From NCBI GenBank assembly GCA_016213325.1, contig JACRAY010000011.1, forward strand, positions 248,001 through 312,000: 64,000 nt of DNA, read 5' to 3'. The notes beneath the pieces are model-generated. The model searched no databases. It was given only the letters and a program-made list of their open reading frames with translations, and was not told where the DNA came from. A program made the translations under genes and the position numbers. This stretch comes from Burkholderiales bacterium (GTDB lineage: Bacteria > Pseudomonadota > Gammaproteobacteria > Burkholderiales > Burkholderiaceae_C). This document shows positions 32,413-41,546 of this stretch, one piece after another; within the stretch, counting starts at the first letter, position 1; every line of letters begins with the position of its first letter.

Positions 32413-32837
32413 GCGCGCGCATCGGACTCGAGGCGCCGCCGGCCGCCGTGCAGTCGGCACCGCAGCTGCGCTACGCGCTGCTGCTGGAGTGGGGCGCCCG
32501 CGCCGGGATGGCGGTGCTCGCACTGAGCTTCCTGGCCTACGTTACCGGCTGGCTGCCCGCGCACGTCGCGCCGCAGCGGCTGCCGCAGCTGTGGTCGCAG
32601 CCGGTCGCACAGTACGTCGGCCAGACCGGCTCGCCCACCGGGTGGGGTTGGCTCGCCCTGCTGCACGAGGGCGACATGCTCGGCCTGGCGGGCATCGGCA
32701 TCCTCTCGGGGTGTTCCGCCGTGGCGCTGCTTGCGCTGGTGCCCATGTACGCGGCGATGCGCGATCGCGCGTTCGCGCTGCTCGCGCTGGTGCAGGCCAT
32801 GGTGCTGCTGGTCGCGGCGTCGGGGTGGGGTACATGA
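32409..32837 (+). CDS. Small membrane protein, probable TauE partner
   Basis: 142 residues with about three hydrophobic helices (MAVLALSFLAYVTGWLP, LGLAGIGILSGCSAVALLALV, LALVQAMVLLVAAS). It resembles the DUF1634-type proteins often paired with TauE/SafE exporters, but I could not confirm this. It starts in the tauE stop and ends in the start of the next gene; all three are translated together. Confidence 0.7.
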   Translation: MSARIGLEAPPAAVQSAPQLRYALLLEWGARAGMAVLALSFLAYVTGWLPAHVAPQRLPQLWSQPVAQYVGQTGSPTGWGWLALLHEGDMLGLAGIGILSGCSAVALLALVPMYAAMRDRAFALLALVQAMVLLVAASGWGT

Positions 32838-33466
32838 GCGACGCCCTGGCCTACCTCGTCAAGGCGCGGCCCGAGGCGCTGGGCCACTACTTCGCGTTCC
32901 TCAAGGATTGCGGCACGCGCCTCGACCCCAGGACGCGCAGCCTGATCTCGGTGATCACCAAGGTGCACGCGCAGACCGAGCGTGGCCTGAAGCAGTACCT
33001 CAAGCGCGCGCTGGACGACGGCTGCACCGCGGAGGAAATCCTCGACGCGCTACTGATGGCCTTCCCGGCGCTCGGGCTGGCGCGCATCGTGTGGGCCGTC
33101 GACGTGATCCTGGCCATGCAGCTGCCGCAGTTCGCGCTGCACTCGCCGCAAGCGCCGGCCGAGCCCGAGTGGCACGACCTGCTGCCGGCGCGCGGCTGGC
33201 GCGTGGGCCGGACGCGCCGCGTGGAATGCGCCGGCCGCTCCGTGTTCGTGCACCGTTCGGCCGCAGGCTGGCACGTGTACGACACCCGCTGCCCGCACCA
33301 GGCGACGCAGATCCCCGAGCTGGCGCTGGCGGGCGACACGCTCACCTGCCCCAGGCACGGCTGGCAGTTCGACATCCGCGACGGCGCCTGCAAGGCGCAC
33401 GGCGACCGGCCGCTGCGCGAATGGCCGTCCCGTGTGAGCGGCGGGCGGCTGCAGGCGCTGTGGTAG
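32834..33466 (+). CDS. Carboxymuconolactone-decarboxylase-like / Rieske fusion
   Basis: 210 residues. Residues about 1-95 are an AhpD/CMD-type helical domain (RTRSLISVITKVHAQTERGLK) but without the CxxC of active AhpD. Residues about 120-210 are a Rieske [2Fe-2S] ferredoxin domain with CPHQATQIPE and CPRHGWQFDI, the Cys-His ligands. A redox adaptor role is likely. The partner may be the nearby SoeABC or another oxidoreductase. Joined to its neighbours by ATGA overlap upstream. Confidence 0.8.
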   Translation: MSDALAYLVKARPEALGHYFAFLKDCGTRLDPRTRSLISVITKVHAQTERGLKQYLKRALDDGCTAEEILDALLMAFPALGLARIVWAVDVILAMQLPQFALHSPQAPAEPEWHDLLPARGWRVGRTRRVECAGRSVFVHRSAAGWHVYDTRCPHQATQIPELALAGDTLTCPRHGWQFDIRDGACKAHGDRPLREWPSRVSGGRLQALW

Positions 33467-33510
33467 CTGGCCCGCTTTCCTTTCCCCATGACAACGACGG
33501 AGACAAACCG

Positions 33511-34806
33511 ATGGACTTCATGCAACGCGCATTGCGCCTGACCCCGCTGGCGGCGGCCCTCGCGGCCCTGCCGGCCTTCGCCACCAACGGCTACTTCCCG
33601 CATGGCTACGGCCTGAAGGCGAAGGGCATGGGCGGCACCTCGATTGCGCTCTCGCAGGATGCGCTGGGCGGCGCGACCAACCCGGCGTCTATGGTGTTCA
33701 CCGGCAACCGCTTCGACGCCGGCGTTGACCTGTTCATGCCGCATCGCGATGCCGAGCGCAGCGGCGCCGGCTTCCCGACGCTGAACGGCGCGGTGGACAG
33801 CAGCCGCACGGCGTTCCTGGTGCCCGAGATGGGCTACAACCGCATGGTCGGCAACGACCTGTCCGTCGGCGTCAGCGTCTACGGCAACGGCGGCATGAAC
33901 ACCGCCTACCCGCAAGGCAACTTCAACTGCGGCGGCGGTGGGGCCAACATGCTGTGCGGCGCGGGTGGACTGGGCGTCGACCTGATGCAGCTGGTGGTGG
34001 CGCCGACGGCCGCGTGGAAGTTCCACCCGCAGCACTCGATCGGCGCCTCGCTCCTGCTGGGCTACCAGCGCTTCGAGGCCGTCGGCCTGCACGCGTTCGA
34101 CAATGCGCCGGGTTTCCCGCCCTTCACGCAGTCGCCCGGCAACGTGACGAACCGCGGCCACGACGACTCCACCGGCGTCGGCATCCGCATCGGCTGGATG
34201 GGCCGGCTCACGGACCAGTTCACGATGGGCGCCTCGTACGCGCCGAAGATGGACATGGGCCGCTTCAAGAAGTACCGCGGGCTGTTCGCGGGCGACGGCG
34301 GCTTCGACATCCCCGAGCACTACGGCGTGGGCGTGGCCTTTGCCCCGACCCCTGCCTGGCAGTTTGCAGCGGACTGGCAGCGCATCAACTATTCCGGCGT
34401 GCCCTCGGTCGGCAACCCGGGGGCGATGCCCGCGCCCCTGGGAGCCGCCAACGGCCCGGGCTTCGGCTGGCGCGACATCGACGTGTTCAAGCTCGGCGCC
34501 GCCTGGAAGATGGATCCCCGCTGGACGCTGCGCGCGGGCTACAACCGCGGCGGCAACCCGATCGCGGCCAGCGACGTGACCTTCAACATCGTCGCGCCCG
34601 GCGTGATGACCAGCCACTTCACCGCGGGCTTCACCTACGCCGTGTCGGCCGACAGCGAGATCACCGGCGCGCTGATGTATGCGCCGAGCCGCAGCGTCAC
34701 CGGTGCGTCGATGTTCAACGCGGTCATGGGACCGGGCGCCGGGGGCAACGAAACGATCCGGATGAAGCAGTACTCGGTGGGTCTCGCCTGGGGCAAGCGC
34801 TTCTGA
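33511..34806 (+). CDS. FadL/OmpP1-family outer-membrane channel
   Basis: 431 residues, signal peptide (LTPLAAALAALPAFATNG) and the FadL hallmark ATNGYFPHGYGLKAKGMGG, then QDALGGATNPASMV. It ends in a typical beta-barrel strand with aromatic/charged end (SVGLAWGKRF). The family carries hydrophobic compounds across the outer membrane. In sulfur oxidisers FadL-like porins are suspected of importing elemental sulfur or polysulfide; that is not established here. The stop overlaps the soeA start. Confidence 0.85.
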   Translation: MDFMQRALRLTPLAAALAALPAFATNGYFPHGYGLKAKGMGGTSIALSQDALGGATNPASMVFTGNRFDAGVDLFMPHRDAERSGAGFPTLNGAVDSSRTAFLVPEMGYNRMVGNDLSVGVSVYGNGGMNTAYPQGNFNCGGGGANMLCGAGGLGVDLMQLVVAPTAAWKFHPQHSIGASLLLGYQRFEAVGLHAFDNAPGFPPFTQSPGNVTNRGHDDSTGVGIRIGWMGRLTDQFTMGASYAPKMDMGRFKKYRGLFAGDGGFDIPEHYGVGVAFAPTPAWQFAADWQRINYSGVPSVGNPGAMPAPLGAANGPGFGWRDIDVFKLGAAWKMDPRWTLRAGYNRGGNPIAASDVTFNIVAPGVMTSHFTAGFTYAVSADSEITGALMYAPSRSVTGASMFNAVMGPGAGGNETIRMKQYSVGLAWGKRF

Positions 34807-37712
34807 TGCGGCCGCTGCACGATCCGCTGGCGCCGCCGCCCGGGCCCGGCACCGCGCAGGTGAAGACCACCACCTGCTACATGTGCGCCTGCCGCTGCGG
34901 CATCCGGGTGCACTTGCGGGACGGGCAGGTGCGCTACATCGACGGCAACCCGGACCACCCGCTGAACAAGGGGGTGATCTGCGCCAAGGGATCGGCCGGC
35001 ATCATGAAGCAGTACTCGCCGGCCCGCCTCACGCAGCCGCTGGTGCGCAAGCCGGGCAGCGAACGCGGGGCGGGGGAGTTCGAGCCCATCACCTGGGAGC
35101 GTGCCTTCGCGATCCTGGAGGAGCGGCTCGCGCGCATCCGCGCGAGCGATCCCAAGCAGCTCGCGCTGTTCACCGGGCGCGACCAGATGCAGGCGCTCAC
35201 CGGCCTGTTCGCGCGCCAGTTCGGCACGCCGAACTACGCGGCGCACGGCGGCTTCTGCTCGGTGAACATGGCCGCCGGCATGATCTATTCCGTGGGCGGC
35301 AGCTTCTGGGAGTTCGGCGGGCCGGACCTCGAGCGCGCGAAGCTGTTCGTGATGCTCGGCACCGCCGAAGACCACCACAGCAACCCGCTGAAGACCGCCA
35401 TCTCGAGGTTCAAGCGCGGTGGCGGCCGTTTCATTTCGGTCAACCCGGTGCGCACGGGCTACTCGGCGATCGCCGACGAATGGATCCCGATCCGCCCCGG
35501 CACCGACGGCGCGCTGCTGATGGCGCTGCTGCACGAGCTGGTGCGCACGGGCGAGGTGGACCATGCGTTCCTGCGCCGCTTCACCAACGCCCCGCAGCTC
35601 GTCGTGCTCGACGACGGCGAACGCGAAGGGCTGTTCGCGTTCGACCCCGCGGCCGGCCCGCCCGGGGACGGCCGCAACCCGCACAACAAGCTGGTGTGGG
35701 ACCTGCGGACGGGCCGTGCGCTGCACGCCTACCCCGAGGGCATCGCGGACGGCATCGAGCCGGCGCTCGAAGGCCGCTTCGTGCTGCCGGACGGCACGCG
35801 CGTGGCGCCGGCGTTCCAGCTGCTGAAGGAGCGTGTGGCGCCGTGCACGCCCGAATGGGCCGAGACGATCACCGGTGTGCCGGCCGGGCGCATCCGGCGC
35901 CTCGCGCAGGAGCTGGGCGAGGCCGCTTTCCGCCAGGCCTTCGAGCTGCCCATCGCGTGGACGGATGCATGGGGGCGGCGGCACGCGACGACGCAGGCGC
36001 GGCCCGTCGCGTTCCACGCGATGCGCGGCCTGGCCGCGCATTCCAACGGCTTCCAGACCGTGCGCGCGCTGGCCGTGCTGATGTCGCTGCTGGGCACCAT
36101 CGACGCGCCCGGCGGCTTTCGCCACAAGGCGCCGTACCCGCGCCACATCGTGCCGAACTACCGCGCGTTCAACGACCCGGCCCAGATCCGGCCGAACACG
36201 CCGCTCCCCGCCGCCCCGCTCGGGTTCCCCGCGAGTCCCGAGGAACTCGCGGTGCTGCCCGACGGCTCGCCGATGCGGATCGACCATGCGTTCTCGTGGG
36301 AGTACCCGCTGTCGGCCCACGGGCTGATGCACGACGTGCTCGCGAACGCGGCCAACGCGGACCCGTACCGCATCGACACGCTGCTGCTGTTCATGGCCAA
36401 CATGGCGTGGAACTCCAGCATGTCGCCGCTGGAAGCGCGCGAGATGCTGACCCGGCGCGATGCGCACGGCCAGTACATGATCCCGTTCATCGCGGTGTGC
36501 GACACGTTCCAGAGCGAAACCGTCGCCTTCGCCGACCTCGTGCTGCCCGACACCACGTACCTCGAGCGGCACGACGTCATGAGCATGCTGGATCGCCCGA
36601 TCTCCGAGTTCGACGGGCCGGTCGACTCGGTGCGCGTGCCGGTGGTCGAGCCGCCGCCGGGCTGCAAGCCGTTCCAGGAGGTGCTGGTCGAGCTCGCGTC
36701 GCGGCTGAAGCTGCCGGCCTTCACCACGCCAGAAGGCGGGCGCAAGTTCAAGGGCTACACCGATTTCATCACCGGCTTCGAGGTGCAGCCCGGCGTGGGC
36801 TTCCTCATGGGGTGGCGCGGCGCGGACGGCACCGAGCACCTGCGCGGCGCGCCCAATCCCGGACAGTGGGAACGCTACGTCGCGAACAACTGCGTGTTCC
36901 AGTACCACCTGCCCGAGGACATGCAGTTCATGCGCAACTGGAACCGCGCGTACCTCGACTTCGCGATGGCCAAGGGGTGGCGTCAACGAAACGACCCGGT
37001 GCAGGTCGCGCTGTACTCCGATACGCTGCAGGCGTTCCGGCTCGCCGCGCAGGGCAAGTCGCGCGGGCGGCAGCCGCCGGACCACCTGCGTCAACGCATC
37101 GCCACCTACTTCGACCCGCTGCCGTTCTGGTACCCGCCGCTGGAGCACGCGGCCACGGATTGCACGGCCTACCCGCTGGCCGCGGTCACGCAGCGGCCGA
37201 TGGCGATGTACCACTCCTGGGATTCGCAGAACGCGTGGCTGCGGCAGATCCACAGCCACAACTACCTGCACGTGCATCCGTCCACCGCGCAAGCCGCGGG
37301 GGTCCAGGACGGCGGCTGGGCCTGGGTGGAGAGCTCGTGGGGACGGCTGCGCTGCCTGCTGCGCTACAGCGAGGCGGTGGAGCCGGGCACGGTATGGACC
37401 TGGAATGCGATCGGCAAGGGCCGGGGTGCCTGGCGCCTCGCGCCCGATGCCGACGAGTCGCGCGTGGGCTTCCTGCTGAACCACGTGATCGCCGGCAAGC
37501 TGCCGGCGCCCGGCTGGCCGGGTGGGCGCATGAGCAACTCCGACCCGATCACCGGGCAGGCCGCCTGGTACGACGTGCGCGTGCGCATCCGCCCGGCGCC
37601 GCCCACGGAGGCGGCGGAATCGTTCCCGCAGGTGAGGGCGATGCCCGCGCTGCCGGGGACGCGCGCGGTCCGGCAGGCGTTCGCCTACTTCGCCGGGAAG
37701 CGTGCGCCATGA
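34806..37712 (+). CDS. soeA: SoeA, molybdopterin sulfite-oxidising subunit
   Basis: 968 residues, DMSO-reductase superfamily. N-terminal [4Fe-4S] site CYMCACRCGI followed by GVICAKGSAG, with molybdopterin-guanine-dinucleotide motifs through the body (FISVNPVRTGYSAIADEW; LPDTTYLERHDV). No Tat signal, so cytoplasmic as in Allochromatium SoeABC, which oxidises sulfite to sulfate and reduces quinone. Polysulfide/thiosulfate reductase PhsA-type enzymes are the main alternative, but the absence of a leader and the dsr context favour Soe. Confidence 0.88.
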   Translation: MRPLHDPLAPPPGPGTAQVKTTTCYMCACRCGIRVHLRDGQVRYIDGNPDHPLNKGVICAKGSAGIMKQYSPARLTQPLVRKPGSERGAGEFEPITWERAFAILEERLARIRASDPKQLALFTGRDQMQALTGLFARQFGTPNYAAHGGFCSVNMAAGMIYSVGGSFWEFGGPDLERAKLFVMLGTAEDHHSNPLKTAISRFKRGGGRFISVNPVRTGYSAIADEWIPIRPGTDGALLMALLHELVRTGEVDHAFLRRFTNAPQLVVLDDGEREGLFAFDPAAGPPGDGRNPHNKLVWDLRTGRALHAYPEGIADGIEPALEGRFVLPDGTRVAPAFQLLKERVAPCTPEWAETITGVPAGRIRRLAQELGEAAFRQAFELPIAWTDAWGRRHATTQARPVAFHAMRGLAAHSNGFQTVRALAVLMSLLGTIDAPGGFRHKAPYPRHIVPNYRAFNDPAQIRPNTPLPAAPLGFPASPEELAVLPDGSPMRIDHAFSWEYPLSAHGLMHDVLANAANADPYRIDTLLLFMANMAWNSSMSPLEAREMLTRRDAHGQYMIPFIAVCDTFQSETVAFADLVLPDTTYLERHDVMSMLDRPISEFDGPVDSVRVPVVEPPPGCKPFQEVLVELASRLKLPAFTTPEGGRKFKGYTDFITGFEVQPGVGFLMGWRGADGTEHLRGAPNPGQWERYVANNCVFQYHLPEDMQFMRNWNRAYLDFAMAKGWRQRNDPVQVALYSDTLQAFRLAAQGKSRGRQPPDHLRQRIATYFDPLPFWYPPLEHAATDCTAYPLAAVTQRPMAMYHSWDSQNAWLRQIHSHNYLHVHPSTAQAAGVQDGGWAWVESSWGRLRCLLRYSEAVEPGTVWTWNAIGKGRGAWRLAPDADESRVGFLLNHVIAGKLPAPGWPGGRMSNSDPITGQAAWYDVRVRIRPAPPTEAAESFPQVRAMPALPGTRAVRQAFAYFAGKRAP

Positions 37713-38383
37713 GCAGCGCAGAAGCCACCCTGGCGCGGCAGCTCGCGTTGGTGATCGACCTCGACGTGTGCGTCGGCTGCCACGCGTGCGTGACCTCGTG
37801 CAAGGAATGGAACACCTCGGGCACGGCGGGCCCGCTGGGCGACCAGTCGGCCTACGGCGCCGCGCCTACCGGCACGTTCTTCAACCGCGTGCAGACCTAC
37901 GAGGCGGGCGCCTTCCCCGCCACCGACACGATCCACTTCCCGAAAAGCTGCCTGCACTGCCAGGACCCGCCGTGCGTTCCGGTCTGCCCGACGGGCGCCA
38001 GCTACAAGCGCAAGGAAGACGGCATCGTGCTGGTGGACTACGACAAGTGCATCGGCTGCAAGTACTGCAGCTGGGCCTGCCCGTACGGCGCGCGCGAGTT
38101 CGACGAGCAGCGCCAGGTGATGACCAAGTGCACGCTGTGCGTGGACCGCATCCACGACGAGCAGCTGCCGCCGGCGGACCGCCGCCCGGCCTGCGTCAAG
38201 GCGTGCCCCACGGGAGCGCGCCTGTTCGGTGACGTGGCCGACCCCGACTCGGCCGTGTCGCGCGCCATCGCCGAGCGCGGCGGCTACGAGCTGATGCCCG
38301 AGTGGGGCACGCGTCCGGCCAACCGCTACCTGCCGCGGCGTTCGATGGCGGCCGCGGAGGGCACGCCCGAAGGAGGCGCATGA
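37709..38383 (+). CDS. soeB: SoeB, four-cluster Fe-S subunit
   Basis: 224 residues, DmsB-like. Cys groups CVGCHACVTSC, CLHCQDPPCVPVCP, CIGCKYCSWACP and CTLCVDRIH carry four [4Fe-4S] clusters. It overlaps soeA and soeC by four bases each, indicating stoichiometric translation of the three-subunit enzyme. No export signal. Confidence 0.93.
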   Translation: MSSAEATLARQLALVIDLDVCVGCHACVTSCKEWNTSGTAGPLGDQSAYGAAPTGTFFNRVQTYEAGAFPATDTIHFPKSCLHCQDPPCVPVCPTGASYKRKEDGIVLVDYDKCIGCKYCSWACPYGAREFDEQRQVMTKCTLCVDRIHDEQLPPADRRPACVKACPTGARLFGDVADPDSAVSRAIAERGGYELMPEWGTRPANRYLPRRSMAAAEGTPEGGA

Positions 38384-39327
38384 ACCCGGCGTGGTCGGTG
38401 GTGTTCTTCACCGTGCTGGCCGGCTTCGGCCAAGGGCTCGCCGTGTGCCTTGCGCTGTCCGTGCTCGCGGGCTGGCTGCCGGCCGGCAGCCCCACGCTGC
38501 TGTGGGGCCTGGGGCTCGCCATCGCGCTGGTGGCCGGCGGCCTGGCGTCATCGTTCCTGCATCTCGGCCACCCGCTGCGGGGCTGGCGCGCGGCCGCCAT
38601 GTGGCGCACCTCGTGGTTGTCGCGCGAGGTGATCGTGCTGCCGGTCTTCCTGGGCCTGCTCGCGCTCTGGTGGCTGGGCGTGTGGGGTGCCTGGGGTACC
38701 GCGTGGCCGCAGGCGCTGGCGTGGGGGCTGCCGCTCGCGGCGATCGGCCTCGCGGCGCTGCTTTGGTACTGCACTGCGATGATCTATGCCTGCATTCGCT
38801 TCATCCAGGAGTGGGCCCATCCGCTGACCGTGGCGAACTACCTGCTGATCGGGCTGTCGTCGGGCTTTGCGCTGGCGGCGGCGCTCGCTGCGGCGCGTGG
38901 CCAAAGCCGCATGCTGGCCGCGGTGGGGCCGCTCGCCCTCGTCCTCACGGCGCTGGCCGCGCTCGCGCGCACGGCGAGCCTGCGGCGCAACGCGACCCTG
39001 AAGCCGCGCTCGACACTGCAATCGGCCACCGGCGTGCATGCGCGGCGGCTCGTGCAGGTCTCGATGGGAATGACGGGCGGCAGCTTCAACACGCGCGAGT
39101 TCTTCCATGGCGTGGCCGATGTGTTGCTGCGGCGCATCACACGCGGCGCCATGCTGCTGGGCTTCGCACTGCCGCTGGGCTTGATGGCGTGGGCCGCAGC
39201 GGGCGGTGGCTTGCGCGGCTGGGTGCTGGCTTCGCTGGTGCAGGCGCTCGGCCTGCTGGCCGAGCGCTGGCTGTTCTTCGCGCAGGCGCGGCACCCGCAG
39301 AACCTCTACTACCAGCGGGTCTCCTGA
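38380..39327 (+). CDS. soeC: SoeC, DmsC-like membrane anchor
   Basis: 315 residues with about eight hydrophobic helices, DmsC family. HLGHPLRGWRAAAMWRTSWLSRE after helix 2 is the family's characteristic cytosolic loop, and FIQEWAHPLTVANYLL follows. It anchors SoeAB to the cytoplasmic face and passes electrons to quinone. Confidence 0.9.
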   Translation: MNPAWSVVFFTVLAGFGQGLAVCLALSVLAGWLPAGSPTLLWGLGLAIALVAGGLASSFLHLGHPLRGWRAAAMWRTSWLSREVIVLPVFLGLLALWWLGVWGAWGTAWPQALAWGLPLAAIGLAALLWYCTAMIYACIRFIQEWAHPLTVANYLLIGLSSGFALAAALAAARGQSRMLAAVGPLALVLTALAALARTASLRRNATLKPRSTLQSATGVHARRLVQVSMGMTGGSFNTREFFHGVADVLLRRITRGAMLLGFALPLGLMAWAAAGGGLRGWVLASLVQALGLLAERWLFFAQARHPQNLYYQRVS

Positions 39328-39333
39328 GGTTAT

Positions 39334-39349
39334 CCGCTTATATAAGCGG
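39334..39349. promoter_or_regulatory. Perfect 16-base palindrome, ArsR-type operator
   Basis: CCGCTTATATAAGCGG lies 21 bases before the ArsR-family gene. It is a perfect inverted repeat with an AT core, the usual form of an ArsR/SmtB operator, and TATATAAG may also act as the -10 box. It probably allows autoregulation. Confidence 0.65.
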
Positions 39350-39370
39350 CAAGCCCGGTATCATGCGGGC

Positions 39371-39712
39371 ATGGCCACACTCGCAAGAAAAAGAAGGCAG
39401 GCGGAGCAGGACAGTGACGAGGTCTACCAGCTCGCCGCCGAAATGTTCCGCGTCATGGCGGCCCCGATGCGGCTGAAGATCATCCGCGCGCTGTGCGACG
39501 GCGAGCGCAACGTGACCCAGCTGCTCGAGCTCGTCCCGACGACCCAGCCCAACATGTCGCAGCACCTGAACGTGCTGCACAACGCCGGCATCATTGGCCG
39601 GCGCCGCGAGGGTGTGCAGATCTACTACCGGATCATCAACGACCGCGTGGTGACGCTGTGCCGGGCGGTGTGCACGCAGATCGCCATCGAGGCGGACCTG
39701 CAGCACGCGTAG
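39371..39712 (+). CDS. ArsR-family regulator, SqrR/BigR-like
   Basis: 113 residues, winged helix with TQPNMSQHLNVLHNAGII as recognition helix and REGVQIYYRI as wing. Cys at 42 (RALCDGER), 97 and 101 (TLCRAVC) sit where sulfane-sulfur sensors SqrR and BigR carry their paired reactive Cys. It may sense persulfide and repress nearby sulfur genes. A close paralogue is at 58100. The palindrome at 39334 is its likely own operator. Confidence 0.85.
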   Translation: MATLARKRRQAEQDSDEVYQLAAEMFRVMAAPMRLKIIRALCDGERNVTQLLELVPTTQPNMSQHLNVLHNAGIIGRRREGVQIYYRIINDRVVTLCRAVCTQIAIEADLQHA

Positions 39713-39719
39713 GAGCCTT

Positions 39720-39797
39720 GTCATTGCGGGCTTGACCCGCAATCCATGCTGGCGTGGTGCCATGCTTCGATGGATTCCGGGTCGAGCCCGGCATGAC
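39720..39797. repeat. Palindromic repeat element / bidirectional terminator
   Basis: A 78-base near-perfect inverted repeat. The left arm begins GTCATTGCGGGCTTGACCCG and the right arm ends CGGGTCGAGCCCGGCATGAC, each arm holding its own smaller dyad. Elements of this form (GTCAT...CCCG) are scattered in proteobacterial genomes. It lies between convergent arsR and soxB and probably stops transcription both ways. Confidence 0.7.
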
Positions 39798-39802
39798 AAC
39801 GT

Positions 39803-41533
39803 CTACAAGTACCCCGGGTTCGGCAGCGCGCCCGTGAGCCGCGGCACGTTGACCTGCCGCGGGGCGACCCGCCCGCCCTTCGCCTTCAGCCACTGCTCGA
39901 CCAGTTCCCAAACCGGGCGGTGGCCGGCCCGCGCCGCTTCCTCGGCGACCGGGGCCCAGCCCGCCACCTTGTAGGTCCTGCCGGCCTCGATGGGCTTGCC
40001 GTCCAGGCGCATGTCCTCGATGCGCTTGCCCGCAGCCGCTGTCGGGTTGCAGGTGTACTGCAGGCCGCCGACCCGCACCATGTCGCCGCCCTGCTGGTAG
40101 TAGGGATCCGGGTTGAACAGGTTGTCGCAGACGTCCTCCAGCACCGTCCTGATCGTCTCGCCGGACATGGCAGTCACGGTGGCGTACGAGTACGTCGTGG
40201 CGGTCATGTCCATCAGCCACTCGCGCGTGATGTCCTGGCCGGCCAGCAGCGTCGTGCCCCAGCGGAAGCCCGGCGAGAACGCGATCTCGGCGCCCTGGAC
40301 TTCCATCAGCGCATCGAGCAGCAGCTGGTCGCCCGAGCCGTTGAAGTTGCCGCGGCGGTACAGCGTGCCTTCGGTGACGGCGAGCTTCTCCGCCAGCTTC
40401 GCTTCGTACGGGGCCCGGATGCGTGCGATCAGCTTCGCCATGTCCGGGTCGGCCGGCAGCATGTTCGCGAACACCGGCAGCAGGCGGTAGCGATAGTCGG
40501 CCACCTTGCCGGCGCGCACGTCCAGGTCCATCACGGCGAGGAACTTGCCGTTCGACCCCGCGTTGGTCACCAGCGTGCGGCCGCCGCGGTTGGGGACCAC
40601 GGTCGCCACCGGCATGCCGTCGTGCGTGTGGCCGCCGAGGATGGCGTCGATGCCGCTCACGCGGCTGGCCATCTTCAGGTCCACGTCCATGCCGTTGTGG
40701 CTGAGGACGACGACCACCTGCGCGCCCTTGGCGCGCGCTTCGTCCACCACCTTCTGCATGTTCGCGTCCTGGATGCCGAACTCCCATTCGGCCACCATGT
40801 AGCGCGGGTTCGCGATCGGTGTGTAGGGGAAGGCCTGGCCGACGATCGCGCACGGCACGCCGTTGATCTCGCGCAGCACATAAGGCTTGAACACAGGGTC
40901 GCCGAAGTCGTTGGTCCTGATGTTCTGCGCCAGGAACTCGACGCGCCCGGCGAAGTCCTTTTCGACGATTTCCTTCACGCGCTCCATGCCGAGGGTGAAC
41001 TCCCAGTGCCCGGTCATGACGTCCACGCCGAGCAGCTTGCAGGCGTCGACCATGTCCTGGCCCTTGGTCCACAGCGCGGTGGCCGAGCCTTGCCAGGTAT
41101 CGCCACCGTCCAGCAGCAGCGCGCCGGGCCGGCTCGCCTTCAGGCGCTTGACCAGCGTGGCGAGGTGGGCGAAGCCGCCGACCTTGCCGTAGCGGCGCGC
41201 GGCTTTCTCGAAGTCGAGGCAGGTGAGGGCGTGCGCTTCGGCGCTGCCGGGTCGCACCCTGGCCACCTTCAGCAGGTGCTCGCCCACCAGGTGCGGCAAG
41301 TTGCCCTGCATCGCGCCGATGCCGAGGTTGACGCTCGGCTCGCGGAAGTGGACCGGGTTCAGCTGCGCGTGGCAGTCGGTCATGTGCAGCAACGACACGT
41401 TGCCGAACGTCGGCACGTCGTACAGCCCGGCGGCCGCAGTCGCCGCATCCGCCTCGGCCCAGCGGCCGAGGCCCATGCCGGCCACCGACGCGGCGCCCAG
41501 CACCTGCAGGAAGTCGCGCTTGGAGAGGTTCAT
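39803..41533 (-). CDS. soxB: SoxB, sulfate thioesterase
   Basis: 576 residues, 5'-nucleotidase-family dimanganese hydrolase of the periplasm that releases sulfate from SoxY-bound thiosulfonate. Metal/active-site motifs: LLHMTDCHAQLNP, LLDGGDTWQGS, TGHWEFTLG, VVLSHNGMDVD and ILGGHTHDG. The N-terminus (LSKRDFLQVLGAASVAGMGLG) resembles a Tat signal with KR in place of RR. Last gene of the leftward sox operon, 13 bases after soxZ. Confidence 0.95.
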   Translation of the reverse strand: MNLSKRDFLQVLGAASVAGMGLGRWAEADAATAAAGLYDVPTFGNVSLLHMTDCHAQLNPVHFREPSVNLGIGAMQGNLPHLVGEHLLKVARVRPGSAEAHALTCLDFEKAARRYGKVGGFAHLATLVKRLKASRPGALLLDGGDTWQGSATALWTKGQDMVDACKLLGVDVMTGHWEFTLGMERVKEIVEKDFAGRVEFLAQNIRTNDFGDPVFKPYVLREINGVPCAIVGQAFPYTPIANPRYMVAEWEFGIQDANMQKVVDEARAKGAQVVVVLSHNGMDVDLKMASRVSGIDAILGGHTHDGMPVATVVPNRGGRTLVTNAGSNGKFLAVMDLDVRAGKVADYRYRLLPVFANMLPADPDMAKLIARIRAPYEAKLAEKLAVTEGTLYRRGNFNGSGDQLLLDALMEVQGAEIAFSPGFRWGTTLLAGQDITREWLMDMTATTYSYATVTAMSGETIRTVLEDVCDNLFNPDPYYQQGGDMVRVGGLQYTCNPTAAAGKRIEDMRLDGKPIEAGRTYKVAGWAPVAEEAARAGHRPVWELVEQWLKAKGGRVAPRQVNVPRLTGALPNPGYL

Positions 41534-41546
41534 CGCAGCAGCAAGG

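Noticed and set aside
30516..32666. 716-codon frame extending the kinase upstream
   Set aside because: The extra 490 codons run antisense to tauE and have no sensor or membrane features; the ATG at 31187 fits better.
32834..33130. Active AhpD peroxidase
   Set aside because: The CxxC of the family is missing in the CMD-like domain.
34635..37484. Long minus-strand frame opposite soeA
   Set aside because: Low-complexity His/Arg/Ala-rich translation typical of a shadow; soeA motifs are unambiguous.
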